From NCBI RefSeq assembly GCF_017742245.1, contig NZ_JAGHKO010000004.1, positions 992,001 through 1,056,000 of the forward strand: a DNA stretch of 64,000 nucleotides, read 5' to 3'. Made by a program: the position numbers and the translations under genes. The notes beneath the pieces were generated by a model, which saw only the letters and a program-made list of their open reading frames with translations, made no database searches and had not been told where the DNA came from. Shown one piece after another: positions 34,806 to 41,865 of the stretch (positions within the stretch are counted from its first letter, which is position 1; each line of letters starts with the position of its first letter). The stretch is from Niastella soli (GTDB taxonomy: Bacteria > Bacteroidota > Bacteroidia > Chitinophagales > Chitinophagaceae).

Positions 34806-35810
34806 ATGCGACCGACGTACCCTTTCCTGTTATGCTTGTGCCTGATCAGTGCGGCCTCCGCTTTTGCACAAACCCAAAATGACAACATAATAAAGGTTTT
34901 CGAAAAAGTGCTGCTGGAGAAAAAAGCCCAATGGTCAAAGAACAATTTCACCAGCATGGTCTTTGTACCGGATGTAGAGATGAAGAAGACCCTGATCTTC
35001 CGGCAAATAAAGGCAACCAGCTTCGATAGTGTATCGCTTTACCAAACGCCCCAGGACAAATCACGCAGGTTTTTGTATATGTTCCCGGCGCCGGTAGATA
35101 GTGTTGTCAAAGACGGCGAAAAAGAATTGAAATTTCCGACAGGCGGTTGGTCGCTGATCCAGGAAACAGATCTGGCCCGATCACTCACGTTCAAAGGCGA
35201 TACCATCATTTATAAAACGGACAGCGATAAATCGGTTAAATATCCCGGCAATTATGGGGTGCGGATCATCAATAAAAAGAATTCCGATCTAAAGGCCCGT
35301 TTATCTTATGCCTGGTATTTACCCGAAGGGTATGAATATATTTCCTATACCAGCAACAGAAAGGGATACTGGCAACGGCAAGGCAGTCTGATACATTTCG
35401 TTGGGGACTATGAAGAGAACAATTTTATTTTCGATATCCGGTTCAGGAAGAAACATGCACAACCTGCCACGCTCCAGGGCAGAACGGTTGATCTTACAAA
35501 AACCATAGCGATCAAGGGCGACCACATAGAACTTTTTTTAAACGATGCCCAACAGGAAGATGGAGATATCATTTCGCTTAATCTGAACGGTGAATGGATC
35601 GTGCGCGGACTGAGTGTGACCAAAGCGGGTGCAAAGATCAATATCCCCTTACCACATAAAGAAAATTATCTCGTAATGCATGCGGAAAACCTGGGGTCCA
35701 TTCCGCCCAATACCGCATCCATGAAAATATACGATGGACAAACAACTAATCAAATTACCCTCAATTCAGATGCCGGAAAGAGTGAAGGGATAAAATTTGT
35801 GCGGCCGTAG
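34806..35810 (+). CDS. Secreted hypothetical protein
   Basis: A 334-residue protein with a clear signal peptide (LCLCLISAASAFAQTQ). The mature part is beta-rich with no motif I know; landmarks are FPTGGWSLIQETDLARSLTF, LSYAWYLPEGYEYISYTSNR and a regular C-terminal domain (IEL FLNDAQQEDGDIISLNL) that resembles the short carbohydrate-binding-like 'vWA/OmpA partner' ends of Bacteroidota envelope proteins. No membrane anchor follows the signal. It is divergent from the tipA-like regulator with its own promoter and a strong terminator. Function unknown; periplasmic or outer-membrane-associated location is inferred. Confidence 0.65.
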   Translation: MRPTYPFLLCLCLISAASAFAQTQNDNIIKVFEKVLLEKKAQWSKNNFTSMVFVPDVEMKKTLIFRQIKATSFDSVSLYQTPQDKSRRFLYMFPAPVDSVVKDGEKELKFPTGGWSLIQETDLARSLTFKGDTIIYKTDSDKSVKYPGNYGVRIINKKNSDLKARLSYAWYLPEGYEYISYTSNRKGYWQRQGSLIHFVGDYEENNFIFDIRFRKKHAQPATLQGRTVDLTKTIAIKGDHIELFLNDAQQEDGDIISLNLNGEWIVRGLSVTKAGAKINIPLPHKENYLVMHAENLGSIPPNTASMKIYDGQTTNQITLNSDAGKSEGIKFVRP

Positions 35811-35833
35811 TAAAAGTAAAAATTCCCTATATG

Positions 35834-35870
35834 AAAGAGGCTCATCCCCAACTGGCGAATGAGCCTCTTT
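35834..35870. terminator. Two-way terminator between convergent genes
   Basis: A 12-bp perfect stem, AAAGAGGCTCAT (35834-35845) with ATGAGCCTCTTT (35859-35870), loop 13 nt. A short T-run follows on the plus strand. It lies between the secreted hypothetical gene and the convergent gene ending at 35874. Confidence 0.8.
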
Positions 35871-35873
35871 TGC

Positions 35874-36236
35874 TTAATAAAAATCCCTAATAATAACATC
35901 ATGATATTCTAAGTCTTGATTATATTCCATCTTCATATAACACTTACCAGCAATGGGGTAGCTACGTTCCTCCATTCCCCCCACTGCAATATCAATGACT
36001 ATGAATGAAAGACCTCTAAACTCATAGGTTGTTCTAATGCTCAATACCTTAAATTCATCCTGCCTGCTTAATTCCATGTCATAGGCCCCGTCGTTGAAAT
36101 TATGAACAACACAAATTTCACTTTCATTTTCTTTAAAAAGATCATTTTTAAGCTTGTCGGGAGTAAAAAAATCTAAAAGAGCGCCTTCCATTCTTTCAAT
36201 GCGCTGTTTTAACGCCATCATTTTATTATTTTCCAT
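35874..36236 (-). CDS. Hypothetical protein in the HxlR transcription unit
   Basis: A 120-residue soluble protein without signal peptide. The N-terminal ~30 residues form a helix (MMALKQRIERMEGALLDFF); the rest is a small alpha/beta domain with ICVVHNFNDGAYDMELSR and SFIVIDIAVGGMEERSYP. I do not recognise a family. It follows the HxlR-type gene by 5 bp and is likely co-translated. Its role is probably tied to that regulator or its target, but nothing in the sequence says how. Confidence 0.6.
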   Translation of the reverse strand: MENNKMMALKQRIERMEGALLDFFTPDKLKNDLFKENESEICVVHNFNDGAYDMELSRQDEFKVLSIRTTYEFRGLSFIVIDIAVGGMEERSYPIAGKCYMKMEYNQDLEYHDVIIRDFY

Positions 36237-36241
36237 ATCTG

Positions 36242-36628
36242 CTATTTCTCTATAGGTTCCGTCATCAGGTCCTGAACCCGCTTATTGTCCTTAATAGCCC
36301 AGTCGGCCATTGCCATTAATATGGGCCGCAGTTCATCAGCTGCCGGGGTTAAACTGTAAATTGTAATGGGTGGCTTTAATTGTTCTTCCTTTTTGAATAC
36401 CAGGTTATCTTCTTTTAACTGCTTCAGGTGTTGCGCCAGCATTTTCTCAGTAATGGCAGGTATTAATTTTTTTAATTCGCTGTAGCGTTTAGGACCGCTC
36501 ATAAGGTAATAAAGAATGGTGGCTTTCCAATTCCCGCCGATCTTGTTCATTACATATGTTATGGGGCAGGAAAGTTCAGAAATGCCTTTATTTTGATTAC
36601 GGGTTGATTGTTCTTTAACTTTTGTCAT
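36242..36628 (-). CDS. HxlR-family winged-helix regulator
   Basis: A 128-residue HxlR-type regulator. The core is the winged helix with CPITYVMNKIGGNWKATILY, MSGPKRYSELKKLIPAITEK and MLAQHLKQLKEDN. It carries the usual conserved Cys (Cys20, in ELSCPITY) that some family members use for sensing electrophiles or oxidants. It diverges from an NmrA-like NAD(P)-binding gene, the classic HxlR arrangement in which the regulator controls the neighbouring oxidoreductase. The two promoters overlap back-to-back, so one bound dimer could shut both. Confidence 0.92.
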   Translation of the reverse strand: MTKVKEQSTRNQNKGISELSCPITYVMNKIGGNWKATILYYLMSGPKRYSELKKLIPAITEKMLAQHLKQLKEDNLVFKKEEQLKPPITIYSLTPAADELRPILMAMADWAIKDNKRVQDLMTEPIEK

Positions 36629-36634
36629 ACCACT

Positions 36635-36682
36635 TACTTTGGAGTCAGTACTTGTATGGATCTTTGCTCAAAGATAGCTTTG
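36635..36682. promoter_or_regulatory. Overlapping divergent promoters and candidate HxlR site
   Basis: The near-palindrome CAAAGATAGCTTTG (36669-36682) supplies a -7 element to both strands: TATCTTTG on the minus strand (for hxlR) and TAGCTTTG on the plus (for the NmrA-like gene). They share a central TA. At 36635-36650 there is TACT-N8-AGTA, close to the TACT-N7-AGTA boxes of YodB-type regulators, in the hxlR leader. The operator call is inference. Confidence 0.5.
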
Positions 36683-36705
36683 CATAAACAATAAATCAAC
36701 AGGGT

Positions 36706-37596
36706 ATGAAAATCACCATTACCGGGTCGCTTGGTAATATCAGCAAACCACTCGCTGAGCTATTGATCAAAGCCGGACATGAAGTTACCATTATTAGCAG
36801 CGACCCCAAAAAGATCAACAATATAGAAAAATCAGGCGCTAAGGCAGCTATTGGCTCAGTAGCTGACGTGGCTTTTTTAACCACTGCTTTTACCGGTGCA
36901 GATGCCATATATACCATGGTGCCACCCAACTTTGGCGCAAGCAATTACAGACAGTACATCCGGGATACAGGCAACAATTTGAAGGAAGCCATTAAAGCCT
37001 CCGGCGTAAAACGCGTAGTGAACCTTAGCAGCATTGGGGTTCACTTAAGTGAGGGCACCGGCCCAATAGCAGGCATGCATGATGTGGAAGAAACATTGAA
37101 CACACTGGAAGGGGTAGCTATTAAGCATTTGCGGGCCGGCTTTTTTTATATCAACTTCCTGTTCGATATCGGCACTATCCGTCAGATGGGTGTTATGGGA
37201 AACAATTATGGAAGCAATGCCAAACTGGTGCTGGTTCACCCCAAAGATATTGCCGCCGCAGCAGCGCAGGAACTGCAGGGGGCATTTGAAGGAAAGAGCT
37301 TTCGTTATGTGGTAAGCGAAGAACGGTCAATAGCCGAGATCGTTAAAGTATTGGGTACTGCCATCAACAAACCAGATCTCCCCTGGGTACAATTCAGTGA
37401 TGAAGAAGTCTTTGCAGGAATGAAAGCGGCAGGGATGCCAGCAGCCATTGCCAGCACATATGTGGAAATGGGCACTGCCATCAGGAGCGGGATCCTTTTC
37501 GAAGATTTTGAAGTGAATAAACCGGCCGTTTGGGGAAGTATAAAACTCGCTGACTTCGCCAAAGAGTTTGCAGCTGTTTATAATGCACAAAACTAA
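36706..37596 (+). CDS. NmrA-like NAD(P)-binding protein
   Basis: A 296-residue atypical SDR. The start MKITITGSLGNISKPLAELL holds the glycine-rich dinucleotide site, followed by GAKAAIGSVADVAFLTTAF, DAIYTMVPP and VVNLSSIGVHLSEGTG. The family includes NmrA redox sensors and QorB-type quinone reductases. YxxxK is not at the standard spot, as is usual in this branch. It is divergent from hxlR with overlapping promoters, so electrophile- or quinone-responsive expression is likely. The likely role is NAD(P)H-dependent reduction of a quinone-like compound; the substrate is inferred. Confidence 0.87.
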   Translation: MKITITGSLGNISKPLAELLIKAGHEVTIISSDPKKINNIEKSGAKAAIGSVADVAFLTTAFTGADAIYTMVPPNFGASNYRQYIRDTGNNLKEAIKASGVKRVVNLSSIGVHLSEGTGPIAGMHDVEETLNTLEGVAIKHLRAGFFYINFLFDIGTIRQMGVMGNNYGSNAKLVLVHPKDIAAAAAQELQGAFEGKSFRYVVSEERSIAEIVKVLGTAINKPDLPWVQFSDEEVFAGMKAAGMPAAIASTYVEMGTAIRSGILFEDFEVNKPAVWGSIKLADFAKEFAAVYNAQN

Positions 37597-37610
37597 TAAC
37601 CTCAAAAAAT

Positions 37611-37634
37611 AGTCCCGGCAAAATTGCCGGGACT
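37611..37634. terminator. Two-way terminator between NmrA-like and metzincin genes
   Basis: AGTCCCGGCA (37611-37620) pairs with TGCCGGGACT (37625-37634) around AAAT. On the minus strand it is followed by ATTTTTTG, so it ends the metzincin transcript; it also follows the plus-strand NmrA-like gene. Confidence 0.85.
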
Positions 37635-37659
37635 TGCTCTGTTGTAAACCAATTATCCG

Positions 37660-38517
37660 CTAAGAAATTTCACTAATATATTCATCGTTTGTTACCGGTT
37701 GAGCCACTGCAGCAGCCGCCGCTTCCCGTAATGTAAAAGCGCCATCGGCCACTGTAGCAAACGTATGGAACGGTTTTACAAATTTTATAGGCGTTCCATT
37801 GATATGCGTTAAAGCCCTCGACCAGGCCTGCTTGTATAAGTTCTTCAGGTCTTTTTTGTCGTTCTCAGTCAGTTTACTCAGCGTGCCATAATTCATGATA
37901 GAGAACTTACTGTGCACCCCAAAGATCTCTGAAGGGAAACCACGCTCTAACTCCTTTGCAAAAAAGTGACGAAGCCCGAATACGTGGCCTATTTCATGTA
38001 TAAGCGTTTCTACCTGTTCTTCTCTTGGCTGATTGAACATGATGGGATAAATCGTTAACTCATGACGTCCGGGATCCGGAAAGAAGGCACTGGCCAGCAC
38101 GCAACCGCTGGCGCTGCACTCATCACTGTTCTTTACTGCGATCTCAAAATCCCATACATCTTTATCCTCTTTGAATTTAACGGGTGCAGCAGTGCCCCAT
38201 TGCGTCAATGCTTCGCCCAACAAATTTCTAATAGCGTTCTTTGCGGCAGCAGGATTTGCAAAATTGATCATAGAGCGCTCCCTGAATCGCCAGCGAAGGG
38301 TGGTATTTTTTGCCCATAACGGTATAAATCCCTCGGAGGCATCTACCACTATTTCGTGCACAGATTTGCCTTTAGGAGTTGAATGTCCGCGCGACTCGGT
38401 ATCACATATATGTCCGTTACCCAGGCTGTGGATCATGGAGTCTGCTTCAGGATTTGGCGTAACTGCATGCTTCAACTGGAATGCAGCATCCGGTTTTGTG
38501 GTGTGAGATTGTGCCAT
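37660..38517 (-). CDS. Matrixin-like zinc metalloprotease (M10 metzincin)
   Basis: A 285-residue protein with a complete metzincin site: HEIGHVFGLRH (His174, Glu175, His178, His184) and a Met-turn in SIMNYG (Met208). The catalytic domain (about 60-235) carries LRWRFRERS, a Cys pair in DECSASGC and FPDPGRHELTIYP. It is small for M10 and has no signal peptide that I can see (start MAQSHTTKPD), so either export uses another route or it works inside the cell. The C-terminal 50 residues are Ala-rich. Single gene, divergent from the fluoride-exporter leader. Substrate unknown. Confidence 0.85.
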   Translation of the reverse strand: MAQSHTTKPDAAFQLKHAVTPNPEADSMIHSLGNGHICDTESRGHSTPKGKSVHEIVVDASEGFIPLWAKNTTLRWRFRERSMINFANPAAAKNAIRNLLGEALTQWGTAAPVKFKEDKDVWDFEIAVKNSDECSASGCVLASAFFPDPGRHELTIYPIMFNQPREEQVETLIHEIGHVFGLRHFFAKELERGFPSEIFGVHSKFSIMNYGTLSKLTENDKKDLKNLYKQAWSRALTHINGTPIKFVKPFHTFATVADGAFTLREAAAAAVAQPVTNDEYISEIS

Positions 38518-38538
38518 CTTCTTTTTTTAAATTGGTTA

Positions 38539-38554
38539 ATGTAAAGGGTTACAT
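38539..38554. promoter_or_regulatory. 16-bp palindrome ATGTAA-AGGG-TTACAT upstream of metzincin
   Basis: A perfect inverted repeat 22 bp before the metzincin ATG (minus strand). No T-run in either direction, so an operator is more likely than a terminator. The binding protein is unknown. Confidence 0.4.
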
Positions 38555-38714
38555 CTTGTTTTCCGGGCACCCAACAGCATGTATCACCAGGCTGGTGATT
38601 AATATTACAAGTGAGTAAGACACTCCTAAAGTACAGCATTATAACACGCCAACGCACCGTTAAACCACTGTATTTTTGCTGATAGTTGTCATATTTTCAT
38701 TACTTTTACGCGCA

Positions 38715-38813
38715 AGGAAATGGTGTCTTCCTACTTAACCGTTCCACCCGGAACTGATGGCGCCTACAAATAAATAATAATGGCTTACAAGCCCTATAAA
38801 AACTATTTGTAGG
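38715..38813 (+). promoter_or_regulatory. Fluoride (crcB) riboswitch with translational expression platform
   Basis: The aptamer (38715-38767) matches the crcB/fluoride class. It has P1 GGAA/TTCC, then AACCG, the hairpin GTTCC-ACCC-GGAAC, and the conserved TGATGGCGCCTAC, in which GGCGCC pairs with GGTGTC of the 5' part (two G-U). Directly after it, CCTACAAATA (38763-38772) pairs perfectly with TATTTGTAGG (38804-38813), the ten bases just before the ATG. Without fluoride this would hide the start; with fluoride the aptamer holds CCTAC and frees it. So it is an ON switch at translation. The aptamer call is firm; the mechanism is inference from pairing. Confidence 0.9.
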
Positions 38814-40166
38814 ATGATAAAAAAATTGAACAACCGCTTCGAACACCTGAACATCGTAAATCACCTGCTTCGCTGGACGATCCTTACTATTCCGGTCTCC
38901 TTTATTGTTGGCTCATTGGTGGCGCTTTTTTTATGGCTGCTTGAAAAAGCCACTGAATTGCGCTGGCAGCATAGTTGGTTATTGTATTTGCTTCCAGTGG
39001 CAGGCATCCTGATCTATGCCGTGTATAAATACCTGGGTAAAAATGCGGAAGCCGGCAATAACCTCATCATGGAGGAAATTCATGAACCGGGTGGTGGTGT
39101 TCCCAGTCGGATGACGCCATTGGTGTTGGGCACTACCATAATCACCCATCTGTTCGGCGGGTCTGCTGGTCGGGAGGGAACGGCCGTACAAATGGGTGGC
39201 AGTATGGCTGCGCTATTAGGCCGGTGGTTCAAATTAAATCACCCCGATACCAGCATTCTGCTGATGTGTGGTATAGCGGCAGGTTTTGGCGCCGTGTTTG
39301 GCACCCCGGTAACAGGGGCGCTGTTTGCACTGGAAGTGCTTACCATTGGCCGGTTGAATTACAAGGCCCTCCTCCCCTGTTTTATGGCCAGTGTACTGGC
39401 CGACTTTACCTGTTCAGCCTATGGCATCCATCACACCGCTTATCATATCACCTTCAAAGCCGTGGCTGCCAGTAACATTTCTTTTCTGCATTTTGATTAT
39501 TTGCTGCTGGCAAAAGTGATCCTGGCCGGGGTGTTCTTTGGACTGGCAGGCTATTGCTTTTCTGAATTGTCCCATACGATCAAAAATTACAGCAACCGTT
39601 TTATAAAGATCAAATGGCTGATCCCGGTGATTGGCGGCTTCATCATTATCGGTCTTACATTTGCGTTGGGTACCAGAGACTACCTCGGTTTGGGCGTTAC
39701 CAATCCTGATCCCCATGGCGTGTCTATTGTTTCTGCATTCACGCCCGGCGGCGCGGCTTATTTTAGCTGGTTCTGGAAAATACTGTTCACGGCTATCACG
39801 CTGGGCATGGGTTTTAAAGGCGGGGAAGTAACCCCGTTGTTCTTTATCGGCGCTACACTGGGCAATACCATTGCGGTGCTTATGGGTGCGCCTGTTGACC
39901 TAATGGCCGGGCTTGGTTTTATTGCTGTATTTGCGGGCGCCACCAATACCCCTGTCGCCTGTACTATTATGGGGGTTGAATTATTCGGTGGCGATCACAT
40001 TCTATACTACGCCATTGCCTGTTTTACGGCCTATTATTTCAGTGGCCATACGGGCATTTATTTATCGCAGCGGCTGGGGCTTTCAAAAACACATGGCGAA
40101 TCTTCTTCTTATACAACACTAAGGCAGCTAAGGGAGAAACGGATCGGTAAAAGGAAGCTTTTTTAA
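38814..40166 (+). CDS. CLC-F fluoride/proton antiporter
   Basis: A 450-residue CLC protein with about 16 membrane helices. The gating glutamate lies in GREGT (Glu121), the CLC-F form of the usual GREGP. The serine of canonical GSGIP is missing (here GGGVP at ~93). The later conserved block is [18 protein letters not shown] and [11 protein letters not shown] replaces the Tyr-side region. The CLC-F branch expels fluoride that enters as HF, in exchange for protons. A fluoride riboswitch immediately upstream gives strong independent support for the function. Inner membrane. Start at the ATG at 38814, directly after the switch's anti-initiation strand. Confidence 0.93.
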   Translation: MIKKLNNRFEHLNIVNHLLRWTILTIPVSFIVGSLVALFLWLLEKATELRWQHSWLLYLLPVAGILIYAVYKYLGKNAEAGNNLIMEEIHEPGGGVPSRMTPLVLGTTIITHLFGGSAGREGTAVQMGGSMAALLGRWFKLNHPDTSILLMCGIAAGFGAVFGTPVTGALFALEVLTIGRLNYKALLPCFMASVLADFTCSAYGIHHTAYHITFKAVAASNISFLHFDYLLLAKVILAGVFFGLAGYCFSELSHTIKNYSNRFIKIKWLIPVIGGFIIIGLTFALGTRDYLGLGVTNPDPHGVSIVSAFTPGGAAYFSWFWKILFTAITLGMGFKGGEVTPLFFIGATLGNTIAVLMGAPVDLMAGLGFIAVFAGATNTPVACTIMGVELFGGDHILYYAIACFTAYYFSGHTGIYLSQRLGLSKTHGESSSYTTLRQLREKRIGKRKLF

Positions 40167-40238
40167 AAGTCTGAACTGGGATTTTTGGGATTGGGGGATG
40201 TGTGGGAGTGTACCATAGTTCTTCTAAAAAAAGAAAGA

Positions 40239-40256
40239 CTGTTGAAAATTCAACAG
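40239..40256. terminator. Two-way terminator between CLC-F and hydrolase genes
   Basis: CTGTTGAA (40239-40246) pairs with TTCAACAG (40249-40256). On the minus strand it is followed by TCTTTCTTTTTTT, a good terminator for the alpha/beta hydrolase; a weaker TTTTATT follows on the plus strand. Confidence 0.75.
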
Positions 40257-40285
40257 CCTCCTTTTATTCCCATGTGACCCGGAAA

Positions 40286-41272
40286 TTATTTAGTAAACCC
40301 ATCCGCCTCTATTATTGCATCGGCAAACGCTTTGGGAGCCTCCTGGGGCAGGTTATGACCTATACCGCCAGTCAGTGTGTGGTGCGCATATTTTCCTTTG
40401 AATTTGGCCGCATAATTGGCCGGATCAGGATGTGGTGCGCCATTGGCATCACCTTCCAGGGTAACCGTTGGTACGGTAATAACCGGGAATGCAGCGAGCT
40501 TCTTTTCTAATTCATCATATTTGGTTTCACCTTGAGCCAGTCCCAACCGCCAGCGATAATTTGAAATGGTAATGGCCACATGATCGGGATTGTCAAAGGC
40601 AGCGGCTGATTGTGCAAATACAGCATCGCTAAAGTGCCAGTTGGGGGAAGCCGTTTGCCAGATCAGCTTGGCGAAATCGCGGCGGTTTGCTTCATACCCC
40701 TTTTCTCCGCGTTCGGTGGCAAAGTAATACTGATACCACCACAATAATTCAGCTTTGGGCGGCAAGGGCGCTTTATTCGCCTGCTGACTGCCGATCAAAT
40801 ATCCACTTACCGAAACCAGGGCTTTGGTACGTTCCGGCCAAAGGGCTGCTACAATATCGGCAGTACGTGCACCCCAGTCGAACCCGCCAATGATGGCTTT
40901 GTCAATTTTCAGGGCATCCATAAAGGCGATCACATCTGCAGCCAGGGCAGCTTGTTGTCCGTTACGTGGAGTGGCCGCATCAAGAAAGCGGGTAGAACCA
41001 TAACCCCGCAGATAAGGAACAAACACATGGTAGCCCTTTGCTGCTAATAAAGCCGATACTTCTTTATAACTATAGATATCGTAAGGCCAGCCATGTAATA
41101 AAATAACCGGTTGTGCATTGGGCGCTCCTGCTTCGGCATAACCAATATCGAGCACGCCCGCTTTTACTTGTTTTATTTTGTCAAAGTTATCTTGCGCCTG
41201 TAAAAAATTTACGAAGAGGGTGAAAACGGCCGCCATTAAAAAACGGCTACGAATGTTATTGATAGGTTTCAT
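40286..41272 (-). CDS. Exported alpha/beta hydrolase with Asp nucleophile (epoxide hydrolase-like)
   Basis: A 328-residue alpha/beta hydrolase with a signal peptide (FLMAAVFTLFVNFLQAQ). The oxyanion motif HGWP is at 60-63. The nucleophile elbow is GGFDWG with Asp132, as in epoxide hydrolases and haloalkane/haloacetate dehalogenases rather than in serine esterases. The catalytic His is in GIGHNLPQEAP near the C-terminus. The cap domain runs from ~155 to 250. It is followed upstream by a DoxX gene in the same direction (gap 30 bp). Location near the fluoride exporter is noted, but the gene is convergent with it and has its own terminator. Confidence 0.85.
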   Translation of the reverse strand: MKPINNIRSRFLMAAVFTLFVNFLQAQDNFDKIKQVKAGVLDIGYAEAGAPNAQPVILLHGWPYDIYSYKEVSALLAAKGYHVFVPYLRGYGSTRFLDAATPRNGQQAALAADVIAFMDALKIDKAIIGGFDWGARTADIVAALWPERTKALVSVSGYLIGSQQANKAPLPPKAELLWWYQYYFATERGEKGYEANRRDFAKLIWQTASPNWHFSDAVFAQSAAAFDNPDHVAITISNYRWRLGLAQGETKYDELEKKLAAFPVITVPTVTLEGDANGAPHPDPANYAAKFKGKYAHHTLTGGIGHNLPQEAPKAFADAIIEADGFTK

Positions 41273-41302
41273 GCTACTATGATAATTTATACGTTTAAAA
41301 TT

Positions 41303-41698
41303 TTAGTTAACAGCCAGCGCAGCGGTTGCTGCGGGGTATAATTTCCGAAACATGATATAAGTTACTGAAACCATTGCAAAGGCAATGATGGCATCTGCAG
41401 TTGCTGCAAAGCCCAGCACACTTAATTTGGAAAAGAAGGCAAAGGTGATATCAAAGAATACCCCGGCGAAAACCCATTCTTTTAATCTAAGTAATTTATT
41501 AGGGGTTAACAGTACCAGTACGCCGGCGATCTTGGCTACGCCTAAAATGTAAATGAAATGTACAGGATAGCCCAATTGTAAAGTAATGTCCCATACGAGC
41601 GGATTTTTTGTCAATTCACAAACGCCACTTGTTCCAAACCACATTGATGTTAAAATTACGCCTACCCAGTAAATTGCTTTTGTTGATCTTAAGTTCAT
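41303..41698 (-). CDS. DoxX-family membrane protein
   Basis: About 131 residues with four transmembrane helices (IYWVGVILTSMWFGTSG, FIYILGVAKIAGVLVLL, EWVFAGVFFDITFAFFS, DAIIAFAMVSVTYIMF). The pattern, including a Gly-rich KIAGVLVLLTP helix, is that of DoxX/DoxD-like proteins, which are linked with respiratory and sulfur-oxidation or redox functions. Start chosen at the ATG at 41698: the longer frame uses a GTG at 41728 that overlaps a -7-like CATCTTTG. It heads a two-gene unit with the alpha/beta hydrolase. Confidence 0.85.
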   Translation of the reverse strand: MNLRSTKAIYWVGVILTSMWFGTSGVCELTKNPLVWDITLQLGYPVHFIYILGVAKIAGVLVLLTPNKLLRLKEWVFAGVFFDITFAFFSKLSVLGFAATADAIIAFAMVSVTYIMFRKLYPAATAALAVN

Positions 41699-41806
41699 GA
41701 CTGTTGATTTTGTGTTTATTGATGACACAAAGATGGACCGCCGGAGAGGGCGGGAAAAGCAAAAAACCGTGAAATAGGCGAATTGGCAGCTGGGTTAGAC
41801 AATTAC

Positions 41807-41860
41807 CGGCACTCCGACTTGTCGGAGCGCCATTTAGGACTATAAAGACCTTACAGGTCT
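41807..41860. repeat. Two adjacent hairpins; first is REP-like
   Basis: GGCACTCCGAC/GTCGGAGCGCC (41807-41830, one mismatch) is followed by AAGACCT/AGGTCTT (41844-41860). The first shares its outer GGCGC/GTGCC shape and flanking AATGG with the hairpin at 30262-30289. On the minus strand they follow the S41 protease gene; only a short TTTAT run follows the second, so termination is possible but not clear. Confidence 0.5.
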
Positions 41861-41865
41861 TCCCA

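Noticed and set aside
40286-41272. Naming the alpha/beta hydrolase a fluoroacetate dehalogenase
   Set aside because: The Asp elbow also fits epoxide hydrolases, and halide-binding residues cannot be assigned from the sequence alone.
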